Assembly: GCF_900060185.1 (NCBI RefSeq)
Contig: NZ_FIZY01000020.1
Coordinates: 1-64,000 of the forward strand
From: Grimontia marina
GTDB taxonomy: Bacteria > Pseudomonadota > Gammaproteobacteria > Enterobacterales > Vibrionaceae
DNA length: 64,000 nucleotides
Reading direction: 5' to 3'
Shown: piece by piece, positions 48,770 through 55,857 of the stretch
Layout of the letters: each line of letters opens with the position of its first letter
How positions within the stretch are numbered: the stretch's first letter is position 1
The notes under the pieces: generated by a model
What the model saw: only the letters and a program-made list of their open reading frames with translations
Database searches by the model: none
What the model was told of the DNA's origin: nothing
Made by a program: the position numbers and the translations under genes

Positions 48770-49180
48770 ATGAAAAAAAATATCACTGCTGTTTTCGCCT
48801 TAATTGTGTCTCTGTTGTGTTCCCTTCCGACGCTGGCGAAAGAGGAAGAGAATGCCCCGCAGTTCAGCTATTTTACGCTTGAGCCAGAGATTACTACCAA
48901 CTTTATTACGGAAGGACGCAAACTTGGATTTATCAATGTCCGCGTTGACCTGATGGTGGACGACCCTTCACTGCTCCAGATGTTGGAGTATCACCAGCCG
49001 TTGATCCGCGACACCATTATTGAAGTGCTGAGTCAGGAAAATGAAGTAAGAGTGAAGTCTCTTTCCGGTCGCGAATCCATCCGCAAAGAGTGTATGGAGC
49101 GCGTGAATGAGGTACTTCTAGCGGAAACCAATCAAAAAATGCTTTCTGATCTGCTATTTACTAAATACCTATATCAGTAA
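48770..49180 (+). CDS. FliL-like protein with signal peptide
   Basis: The 136-residue product starts MKKNITAVFALIVSLLCSLPTLAKEEE, which reads as a cleavable signal peptide rather than the plain anchor of flagellar FliL. The rest resembles the FliL C-terminal domain: FSYFTLEPEITTNFI, LGFINVRVDLMVDD, PLIRDTIIEVLSQE, and LLFTKYLYQ at the end. FliL supports the flagellar stator, but this copy is far from flagellar genes and lies next to glpD, a position seen in vibrios. It is probably periplasmic; function unproven. ATG 48770 is preferred to TTG 48758. Confidence 0.8.
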   Translation: MKKNITAVFALIVSLLCSLPTLAKEEENAPQFSYFTLEPEITTNFITEGRKLGFINVRVDLMVDDPSLLQMLEYHQPLIRDTIIEVLSQENEVRVKSLSGRESIRKECMERVNEVLLAETNQKMLSDLLFTKYLYQ

Positions 49181-49191
49181 TTGCTATCAGC

Positions 49192-49216
49192 AAAAAGGCG
49201 GCTTGTTAGCCGCCCT
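49192..49216 (-). terminator. Terminator of glpD
   Basis: On the minus strand the stem GGCGGC/GCCGCC with loop TAACAA is followed by five T, 22 bp after the glpD stop. The fliL-like gene ends just on the other side. Confidence 0.85.
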
Positions 49217-49237
49217 CTCGTAATTCTTTCTCTAAAC

Positions 49238-50779
49238 TCAAACGCTCGCCGCTTCATCCACCAATGGCGCGGATAAGCTTCGGCTAATGTAATCAGCAAC
49301 CTGTTGTTGCTGTTCCTTAGAAAGGTACAAACCCAGTTTGGTCCGCCGCCACAGCAAATCTTCAGCATCCTGCACATATTCAGACGCCATCAGATATTCT
49401 ACTTCGCGCTGTGACAGGCCTTCACCGAAGTCGAAACCCAAATCAGCAGCCGTCTTCACGCCATTCAGCCACACCCAGACCCGGCTACCATAGGTGGTCG
49501 CCAGCCGGTGAGCGGTAAAATCATCCATCCACGGGCATTCTTGTTTCAAACGCTGCTGCACATCGTCGAAGCCTGAAATATCCTCACCGCCAGGCAATAC
49601 CTGATCTGCCGTCCAGTCTTTACCCATCTCAGGGAAGAAAGGCTCCAGTTTATTCACCGCTGCACGCGCCAGTTTCCGGTAGGTCGTCAGTTTGCCACCA
49701 AAAATCGTCAGCATTGGCGCATCACCGCCGTTTTCATCCAGGTCGAGGGTATAGTCACGGGTGATGGCTTGTGGAGAGTCAGATTCATCATCACAAAGCG
49801 GGCGCACGCCACTGTATCTCCACACCACATCATCCGTACTCAACTGACGTTTAAAGTGCTGGTTATAAACATTCAGCACATAATCGACTTCTTTCTGTTC
49901 AATCGCCACTTCACGTGGGTCGCCTTTGTATTCCACATCTGTCGTACCAATGATGGAGAAGCGGTCGAGATACGGCAGTACAAATACAATGCGGCCATCT
50001 TCGTTTTGCAGGATGTACGCTGATTCTTCGTTGTGAACGCGTGGCACAACCACGTGGCTGCCTTTGATAAGGCGAATGCCGCGAGGTGATTTGAGCGAGG
50101 TGCTATCGTCATAGAAGGATTTCACCCAAGGGCCGGCCGCATTCACTAACACTTTGCATCGGCGGCTGAAGACTTCTTGAGTCACAGTATCAAGGATATC
50201 CACGCCCCAAACCTCACCGTTTCTCTCTGAGCGCACGACCTTACAGCGGTTACGCACTTCCGCGCCACGCTCGGCTGCGTCCATGACATTCAGGATCACC
50301 AATCGCGCATCATCGACCCAGCAATCTGAGTATTCGAAACCCTTTGTCATTTCAGGCTTCAGAACAGAATCAGCACCAAAACGAAGTCCTTTGCTTGCTG
50401 GCAAAGTGGTGCGCTTTCCAAGATGGTCATACATAAACAGACCAATACGGATCATCCAGGCAGGGCGCAGGTGTGGGCGATGCGGTAAACGAAAACGCAT
50501 CGGCCAGGCAAGGAACGGGGCTTTTTTCAAAAGCACTTCACGCTCGGCCAAGGCTTCACTGACCAAACGAAATTCATAATGCTCGAGGTAACGAAGGCCG
50601 CCGTGAATAAGTTTGGAGCTGGCTGAAGACGTCGCAGAAGCAAAGTCGGCCGCTTCATAAAGGCCAACACTCAAGCCACGACCAGCAGCATCCGCAGCAA
50701 TACCTGCGCCATTAATGCCGCCACCGACAACAATCACATCCAACACGTCGTTATTTTGATTTTCTTTTGCCTGTTCCAT
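49238..50779 (-). CDS. glpD: Aerobic glycerol-3-phosphate dehydrogenase
   Basis: GlpD is a membrane-associated FAD enzyme that oxidises glycerol 3-phosphate to dihydroxyacetone phosphate and passes electrons to ubiquinone. The 513-residue protein starts with the FAD loop DVIVVGGGINGAGIAADAAGRG, then SSKLIHGGLRYLEHYEF, VNAAGPWV, IRLIKGSHVVVPR and IFGGKLTTYRKLA. ATG 50779 follows GAGGG. Two GlpR-like operator half-sites overlap its promoter, so it should be induced by glycerol 3-phosphate. Confidence 0.97.
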   Translation of the reverse strand: MEQAKENQNNDVLDVIVVGGGINGAGIAADAAGRGLSVGLYEAADFASATSSASSKLIHGGLRYLEHYEFRLVSEALAEREVLLKKAPFLAWPMRFRLPHRPHLRPAWMIRIGLFMYDHLGKRTTLPASKGLRFGADSVLKPEMTKGFEYSDCWVDDARLVILNVMDAAERGAEVRNRCKVVRSERNGEVWGVDILDTVTQEVFSRRCKVLVNAAGPWVKSFYDDSTSLKSPRGIRLIKGSHVVVPRVHNEESAYILQNEDGRIVFVLPYLDRFSIIGTTDVEYKGDPREVAIEQKEVDYVLNVYNQHFKRQLSTDDVVWRYSGVRPLCDDESDSPQAITRDYTLDLDENGGDAPMLTIFGGKLTTYRKLARAAVNKLEPFFPEMGKDWTADQVLPGGEDISGFDDVQQRLKQECPWMDDFTAHRLATTYGSRVWVWLNGVKTAADLGFDFGEGLSQREVEYLMASEYVQDAEDLLWRRTKLGLYLSKEQQQQVADYISRSLSAPLVDEAASV

Positions 50780-50797
50780 TACACCCTCACGCTCATA

Positions 50798-50827
50798 CGA
50801 ACATTTTAACTTTCGTTTTCGAGCATT
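50798..50827. promoter_or_regulatory. Putative GlpR operator(s) of glpD
   Basis: Read on the minus strand, 50808-50827 matches 16 of 20 positions of the E. coli GlpR consensus WATGTTCGWTAWCGAACATW, and AATGTTCG at 50798-50805 is a perfect half-site. They lie 19-48 bp before the glpD ATG, with glpR itself next door. Confidence 0.7.
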
Positions 50828-50888
50828 CTAGTACAAAAAAGCGCCATTCCCAACGACAAAATGAAGAAAAATCGCGCATTACGGGCAT

Positions 50889-50912
50889 AAAAAAACCGCC
50901 ATCAGGCGGTTT
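50889..50912 (-). terminator. Terminator of glpE-glpG-glpR
   Basis: AAACCGCC/GGCGGTTT with loop TGAT is followed by seven T on the minus strand, 19 bp after glpR. It separates the regulator operon from glpD. Confidence 0.9.
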
Positions 50913-50930
50913 CATCATCGAAAAAGAAAA

Positions 50931-51692
50931 TCACTCGACCATTTCTATTTGAGTTTCAGTATCTTGCAACCGCGCTTGCAGCGTTTCCGGTAAAGGCGCA
51001 TTGGTGAAAAGCATATCGACTTGCGCAATGTCCCCGACGTTGACCATGGCGCTTCGGCCAAACTTGGTGTGGTCAACGGCCAGCATGACTGAGCGGCTGT
51101 TCTCCATAATAGCTTGCTTCACACGCACTTCGTGATAATCAAAATCTAAAAGGCTGCCGTCGAGGTCGATACCACTGATCCCCAGAATACCGAAATCCAA
51201 ACGGAACTGGGAAATGAAGTCCAGCGTCGCCTCCCCCATAATGCCACCATCACGGTTGCGCACTTCTCCGCCCGCCATGATGATGCGAAAGTCTTCTTTG
51301 GCCATCAGAATACTGGCTGCATTGAGGTTATTGGTCACAATGCGCAGATCTTCGTGGTTCAGCAGCGCACGCGCGACCGCTTCCGGCGTGGTACCGATGT
51401 CGATAAACAGGGTCGCACCATCTGGAATATGCGCCACAAGCGCCTGCGCCAACTTATTCTTGGCTTCGTGCTGCATAGCCTTGCGGGCGTCATAGGCGGT
51501 GTTAACAGAGCTGGAAGGGATGGTTGCGCCGCCATGCTGGCGACGAATTTTGTTCTCGGCCGCAAGTTCATTCAGGTCACGGCGGATGGTTTGGGGGCTG
51601 ACATCAAAGTGAGCCACCAGATCGTCAGTGCTGACGTATCCTTTGCTTCGAACAAGATCGAGTATTTCCTGGTGGCGTAATGTCTGTTTCAC
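50931..51692 (-). CDS. glpR: Glycerol-3-phosphate regulon repressor
   Basis: GlpR is a DeoR-family repressor released from DNA by glycerol 3-phosphate. The 253-residue protein begins KQTLRHQEILDLVRSKGYVS, has the helix-turn-helix DDLVAHFDVSPQTIRRDLNELA, then the effector domain with LFIDIGTTPEAVARALL and GIMGEATLDFISQFRLDFGI. GTG 51692 sits after AGGGG and aligns with the E. coli start. It is the third gene of glpE-glpG-glpR. Confidence 0.96.
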   Translation of the reverse strand: MKQTLRHQEILDLVRSKGYVSTDDLVAHFDVSPQTIRRDLNELAAENKIRRQHGGATIPSSSVNTAYDARKAMQHEAKNKLAQALVAHIPDGATLFIDIGTTPEAVARALLNHEDLRIVTNNLNAASILMAKEDFRIIMAGGEVRNRDGGIMGEATLDFISQFRLDFGILGISGIDLDGSLLDFDYHEVRVKQAIMENSRSVMLAVDHTKFGRSAMVNVGDIAQVDMLFTNAPLPETLQARLQDTETQIEMVE

Positions 51693-51786
51693 GGCATCCC
51701 CTGCGAAAAAGTAAAAACCACCCACAGTTTACGTGGCTGCAGTGGGAATGCCAATCAGGCCAGTTCAAGGATGAGCAGAGCTCACA

Positions 51787-52623
51787 TTACCTCGCTTTTC
51801 GCAGTTTGGCGTCTATGAATCCAAGCGCACACCCTGACACCAGACCAAAAAGGTGTGCCATATTGGCAATGGCCATACCAAAGGGTTCGAAAAAGCCCAC
51901 GGCAAGCCAAAGCAGCATAAAGCCAACATAGGCAGGTTCAATGGAAAGCCCACGTTCTGGGGCTAATGTGCCCATCAACCACAAGTATCCCAAAAGCGCA
52001 TAAACTACACCGGTCATTCCACCGAAAGCGGGGCCTTCAAAGGCGTACTGACCAAGGCCGGAGAAAAGTGCTGTCAGCAGAAAAAGCTGCATTAGCTTGG
52101 CGCTACCACTGTGTTTTTCGATTTTGCCGCCGAGCACCCACCACCACAGCAGATTGAAAACAATGTGAGTCGCGGAGAAATGCAGCAAAGCGTGGGAGAA
52201 CAATCGCCAAAGCTGCCATTGCTGATCGTCCGTCGCCGGGAAGTGAAGTAGAGAGAACACATCATTGCCGAAACCCAAAGTCAGTCCAGCATACACCACA
52301 ATACACACCACCATGATGGAGAGCGTGAAAGGCCCCGCATTTTGTTTGAGTGAAGTAAGCAGACCCTGGCGTGGGTAGAAAAACTTAGCAGTGCGGCTTT
52401 CGGCCATGTTCCAGGACGCAGCCTGATATTCCTCGTCGTCCGGGTTTTGAAGGAAAGTAGCGAGTTCGGCTTCAGCTTCAATCTGGTATTGGCTATCAAC
52501 CAGCCACAAGGCAAACAGCCCTTCCCCTTCCGGCATCATCTGAATTGAGATATTCCTTGATGCCATATAGTCGATAAAAGCCTGCGCGGCTCGGGGGTTG
52601 GAAAGTGCAGTCAGCCTTATCAT
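51787..52623 (-). CDS. glpG: Rhomboid-family protein GlpG, catalytic Ser replaced by Thr
   Basis: GlpG is a six-helix intramembrane serine protease. The 278-residue protein has the soluble N-terminal domain, HIVFNLLWWWVLGG with His153 and Asn157 (equivalent to E. coli His150 and Asn154), and ANMAHLFG with the catalytic His257. The nucleophile motif GxSG reads GMTG: Thr204, encoded by ACC on the minus strand at 52012-52014, stands where E. coli has Ser201. The rest of the fold looks intact, so this may be a weak protease or a pseudoprotease; sequencing error is also possible. ATG 52623 follows AAGAGG, 22 bp after glpE. Confidence 0.9.
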   Translation of the reverse strand: MIRLTALSNPRAAQAFIDYMASRNISIQMMPEGEGLFALWLVDSQYQIEAEAELATFLQNPDDEEYQAASWNMAESRTAKFFYPRQGLLTSLKQNAGPFTLSIMVVCIVVYAGLTLGFGNDVFSLLHFPATDDQQWQLWRLFSHALLHFSATHIVFNLLWWWVLGGKIEKHSGSAKLMQLFLLTALFSGLGQYAFEGPAFGGMTGVVYALLGYLWLMGTLAPERGLSIEPAYVGFMLLWLAVGFFEPFGMAIANMAHLFGLVSGCALGFIDAKLRKAR

Positions 52624-52645
52624 AGTGCCTCTTTGTTGTTTGCAA

Positions 52646-52975
52646 TCAGATGCCCGATTCCACCGGCAAGGACTGTCGATGCCAAGCTTCAAATCCACCG
52701 TCTACACTGTACACCTGCTCAAAGCCTTGGTTAATCAAATATTGCGCCGCTCCCTGACTACTCACGCCGTGGTAACACATCACCAGTACAGGTTGTTCGT
52801 AATCCACGTCATTCATAAACTGCACAATAGAATCGTTGGTAAGGTGGAATGCGCCCTGTGGATGAGATAACTGAAATGACTGAGGATCCCGGATATCCAC
52901 CATCACAGCGTGATGATCATCACTTTTCAGCATCGCCAAAGCGTCCGTTACAGAGATATGCGCAAATTGTTCCAT
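52646..52975 (-). CDS. glpE: Thiosulfate sulfurtransferase GlpE
   Basis: GlpE is a single-domain rhodanese that moves sulfane sulfur from thiosulfate to cyanide or thiols such as thioredoxin. The 109-residue protein has [19 protein letters not shown] and the active loop MCYHGVSSQ with the sulfur-carrying Cys67, then [11 protein letters not shown]. Cytosolic. First gene of glpE-glpG-glpR; why a rhodanese belongs to the glycerol-phosphate regulon is unclear even in E. coli. Confidence 0.95.
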   Translation of the reverse strand: MEQFAHISVTDALAMLKSDDHHAVMVDIRDPQSFQLSHPQGAFHLTNDSIVQFMNDVDYEQPVLVMCYHGVSSQGAAQYLINQGFEQVYSVDGGFEAWHRQSLPVESGI

Positions 52976-53119
52976 GGGTTATTCCACTCCCGTCTAACCA
53001 GATCAACATACGTATCCCAGCTTAGCCTAGCTTCTGGGCACGTAAAACTGCATTGTACATGACTTTTTTCTTCTCCATGCCATGGAGAATGCAGGGGCTT
53101 TGTATGCTTTTTCGCCACC

Positions 53120-53210
53120 TGTGGAAAAGACTGTGGATTGCGTTGATAAAGTATGTTCTGAAAGCCGGATCCACTATATGTAGTGTTGATCGTAATAAAA
53201 CTGTGGAAAA
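53120..53210. other. Cluster of DnaA-box-like sequences upstream of glpE
   Basis: TGTGGAAAA occurs at 53120-53128 and 53202-53210; its complement TTTTCCACA fits the DnaA-box consensus TTWTNCACA. A weaker TGTGGATTG lies at 53132-53140. The cluster is in the gene-free stretch between glpE and rpoH (52976-53248), which also holds palindromes at 53071-53089 and 53172-53185. Function not established. Confidence 0.35.
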
Positions 53211-53248
53211 CATTTCTTGCAGGGTATTTGGGGGGGAATTTCATGCAC

Positions 53249-53275
53249 AAAAAAACCGGCAAGTTGCCGGTTTTC
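53249..53275 (-). terminator. Terminator of rpoH
   Basis: On the minus strand AAACCGGCAA pairs with TTGCCGGTTT around CT-like loop bases and runs into seven T, 22 bp after the rpoH stop. Confidence 0.9.
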
Positions 53276-53296
53276 TTCAGCTTATTGTTCTGGCAA

Positions 53297-54160
53297 TCAC
53301 AAGGCGTCGCCAACCGATTCTTTCAGTTTACGCATCGCGTTCTTTTCAAGCTGACGGATACGTTCTGCAGATACCTGATAGTGATCAGCCAATTCCTGCA
53401 AGGTAGCTTTGTTGTCATCATCCAGCCAGCGTGAACGGATAATGTGCTGGCTACGCTCGTCAAGTCCGGACATAGCTTGCGCCAGACGACGATTCGCGTG
53501 GTCTTCCCAGTTTTGTGATTCCAGATTAGTAGCGACATCCGAGCCTTTATCTTCCAGATAGAAGACAGGAGCAATTGCACCGCCTTCACGCTCATCATCA
53601 TCTGCACCAGCGTCAAATCCAGCATCCTGTGCGGCAAGACGGGATTCCATCTCGCGCACTTCTGCCGCATCAACGCCCAGTTGTTCTGCGACCATATTCA
53701 CTTCTTCGGCGTTGAACCAACCCAGACGCTTCTTAGACTTTCGCAGATTGAAGAATAACTTACGTTGCGCCTTGGTGGTCGCAACTTTCACAATACGCCA
53801 GTTACGCAGAACGTACTCGTGAATTTCAGCTTTGATCCAGTGAACAGCGAAGGAAACTAGACGCACACCCACTTCTGGGTTAAAGCGCTTTACTGCCTTC
53901 ATCAGGCCAATGTTACCTTCCTGCACCAAATCGGACACGGGTAATCCATAACCGGAATAACCACGGGCGATATGAACAACAAATCGCAGGTGAGACAGGA
54001 TCAGGCCTTTCGCCGCATCCAGATCTTCCTCATAGTGAAGACGTTCTGCCAGCTCACGCTCCTCGTCCGCAGACAGCATTGGATAGCCGTTTACCTGCTG
54101 TAAATAGCTATCAAGGCTATCTTGGGAGATGGGGGCCAGTGCATACATCTCTGTTGTCAT
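53297..54160 (-). CDS. rpoH: RNA polymerase heat-shock sigma factor RpoH (sigma-32)
   Basis: RpoH directs polymerase to heat-shock promoters. The 287-residue protein has region 1.2 [20 protein letters not shown], region 2 [20 protein letters not shown] with [19 protein letters not shown] and [15 protein letters not shown], the sigma-32-specific RpoH box [14 protein letters not shown], and region 4 [23 protein letters not shown] 54160 follows AGAGGTG; GTG 54166 is less likely. It follows ftsY-ftsE-ftsX, as in enterics, with a small hairpin in its 5' leader. Confidence 0.97.
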   Translation of the reverse strand: MTTEMYALAPISQDSLDSYLQQVNGYPMLSADEERELAERLHYEEDLDAAKGLILSHLRFVVHIARGYSGYGLPVSDLVQEGNIGLMKAVKRFNPEVGVRLVSFAVHWIKAEIHEYVLRNWRIVKVATTKAQRKLFFNLRKSKKRLGWFNAEEVNMVAEQLGVDAAEVREMESRLAAQDAGFDAGADDDEREGGAIAPVFYLEDKGSDVATNLESQNWEDHANRRLAQAMSGLDERSQHIIRSRWLDDDNKATLQELADHYQVSAERIRQLEKNAMRKLKESVGDAL

Positions 54161-54192
54161 TTTCACCTCTTTTCGACTTTATCGAACCATTC

Positions 54193-54209
54193 TTCGCTTT
54201 CGAAGCGAA
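54193..54209 (-). other. Hairpin in the rpoH leader
   Basis: A 7-bp stem TTCGCTT/AAGCGAA closes a 3-nt loop 33 bp before the rpoH start. In E. coli rpoH translation is controlled by temperature-sensitive mRNA structure, mainly inside the coding region. Whether this hairpin contributes is inference. Confidence 0.4.
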
Positions 54210-54288
54210 TGAGATACTCTACTCGAGTTCAAAAAAACTGCAAGTAGGCACCATTTTGTGACCTGCTTTTAATTGATAGGTTCAAATA

Positions 54289-55194
54289 TCAGACAGGTTC
54301 TATCTCTCTCATATGTTTTGCTGCAGCCAACCTGGCAGCCAGAAGTCCAATCAGCCCAGATACCATCAGCAAAATCAAACCTTCTTCCAAGCTCAGAGCA
54401 GAGAGCCTGAAACCGCTGTTATATAATGTAGCCAATTTTGCTACGGCTGCATCCATCAGCAGGCTATTCACCATGGTCACCAGCCAAGCAACAATAGCTC
54501 CCGCCAAAGCCAGCCAAACGCCAGTGTATAAATAAGGACGTAGGATGTAGCTGTCAGTCGCACCCACCAGCTTCATAACCTGAATCTCTTCTTTCTGGCT
54601 TTGTACCTGCAGGCGCAGGGTATTGCCGATGATCAGGAATACTGCCATCAGCAATAGACCGGAAAACACCCAGGTTAATGTCAGCACCAGTGATTCAATG
54701 GCAGATAGGCGTTGCAGCCAATCGCTGTCGAGACGCACTTCTTCCACTTCAGATGTCGCGCGCAGTTTGGCCGCAAGGGCCGTTACCGCTGCAGCGTCAT
54801 CAGTAGAGGGCGTCAACACCACCACTGCTGGCAGCGGATTATCATCCAAAAGGCTTACGGCTTCTTCAAACCCTTGGATCTGTCGAAGCTCAGTTAATCC
54901 CTGCTCCGGCGAAATAAATTCAGCAGTCGCCACTTCAGACCAGGCTGCAAGTTCTTCGCCAAAGGCCTCAGCGCGGCTTTCCGACACAGGGTTAAGATAG
55001 ACTGTTAATTGGTTGGGAGCCTGCCACTCCTGCGTCACTGCAACGACGTTTTTCGCCAGCATAAACAGCGTGGCTGGCAGTGCCAGTGAAAACGCGAGAG
55101 CAAGAACCGTAAGCAGGTTCCCTAGTGGTTTCGCCATTAAATCGCGAAACGCCTGACCGCCCTGCTGTTTGTGCACAGAAATGAAGTTAGCCAC
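54289..55194 (-). CDS. ftsX: Cell division ABC transporter permease FtsX
   Basis: FtsX is the membrane partner of FtsE; together they activate periplasmic amidases during septation through EnvC-type factors. The 301-residue protein has an N-terminal cytoplasmic part (QQGGQAFRDLMAKPLGNLL), a first helix near residues 28-50, a large periplasmic loop (about 50-165), and three more helices including LVLTLTWVFSGLLLMAVFLII. The conserved IQVMKLVGATDSYILRPYLY lies between helices. It overlaps ftsE by 8 bp. Confidence 0.95.
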   Translation of the reverse strand: MANFISVHKQQGGQAFRDLMAKPLGNLLTVLALAFSLALPATLFMLAKNVVAVTQEWQAPNQLTVYLNPVSESRAEAFGEELAAWSEVATAEFISPEQGLTELRQIQGFEEAVSLLDDNPLPAVVVLTPSTDDAAAVTALAAKLRATSEVEEVRLDSDWLQRLSAIESLVLTLTWVFSGLLLMAVFLIIGNTLRLQVQSQKEEIQVMKLVGATDSYILRPYLYTGVWLALAGAIVAWLVTMVNSLLMDAAVAKLATLYNSGFRLSALSLEEGLILLMVSGLIGLLAARLAAAKHMREIEPV

Positions 55195-55852
55195 GTGTCA
55201 CCTCCGACAGGTGACCCTGATTCAATTCAAAACGGCGCATGTCATAGCGGTTGAGTAGCGACGTATCGTGGGTGGCCATCAGTATGGTCACGCCCACTTG
55301 GTTAAACTGGCGGAACAGTTCCATGATTTGTTGTGACAAATCTGCATCAAGATTACCCGTTGGCTCATCAGCCACCAGCACCATCGGGCGGTTAACCACC
55401 GCACGGGCAATGCCCACGCGTTGCTGTTCACCACCGGAAAGCTGAATCGGCAAGCAGGCTGCCTTATCCAGCAAACCTACTTTATCCAGTGCCGCTGAGA
55501 CACGTTTCTTAATGTCGTTTTCACTCGCCTGTTCGATGCGTAGCGGCAATGCCACGTTGTCGAACACACTTCTGTCCATAAGGAGCTTGTGATCCTGGAA
55601 AATCACACCGATATGGCGGCGCAGAAAAGGAATATCTTTTCGCGCAATACGTGAGATATCGTGGTCATTAAACAGAACTTGTCCGTCACTTGGCCGTTCA
55701 ATCGCACACAGCAATTTCAGCAGGGTACTTTTCCCCGCACCCGAGTGACCGGTCAAAAATGCCATGTCACCCTTGGGTAAGTGAAAACTCACTTTTTGCA
55801 GTGCCTGCTGCCCACCGCGGTATGCCTTACTTACCTGCTGAAACTGGATCAC
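55187..55852 (-). CDS. ftsE: Cell division ABC transporter ATPase FtsE
   Basis: FtsE is the cytoplasmic ATPase of the FtsEX complex at the divisome. The 221-residue protein has Walker A GHSGAGKST at about residues 35-43, HIGVIFQDHKLL (Q-loop), signature LSGGEQQRVGIARA, Walker B VLVADEPTGNLD and the H-loop ATHD. It starts 5 bp after ftsY and overlaps ftsX, forming the classic ftsYEX operon. Confidence 0.97.
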   Translation of the reverse strand: MIQFQQVSKAYRGGQQALQKVSFHLPKGDMAFLTGHSGAGKSTLLKLLCAIERPSDGQVLFNDHDISRIARKDIPFLRRHIGVIFQDHKLLMDRSVFDNVALPLRIEQASENDIKKRVSAALDKVGLLDKAACLPIQLSGGEQQRVGIARAVVNRPMVLVADEPTGNLDADLSQQIMELFRQFNQVGVTILMATHDTSLLNRYDMRRFELNQGHLSEVTRG

Positions 55853-55857
55853 GCCTA

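Noticed and set aside
52948-53313. A 121-codon minus-strand frame between glpE and rpoH.
   Set aside because: It overlaps the rpoH terminator and the glpE start, has no ribosome site and its composition looks non-coding.
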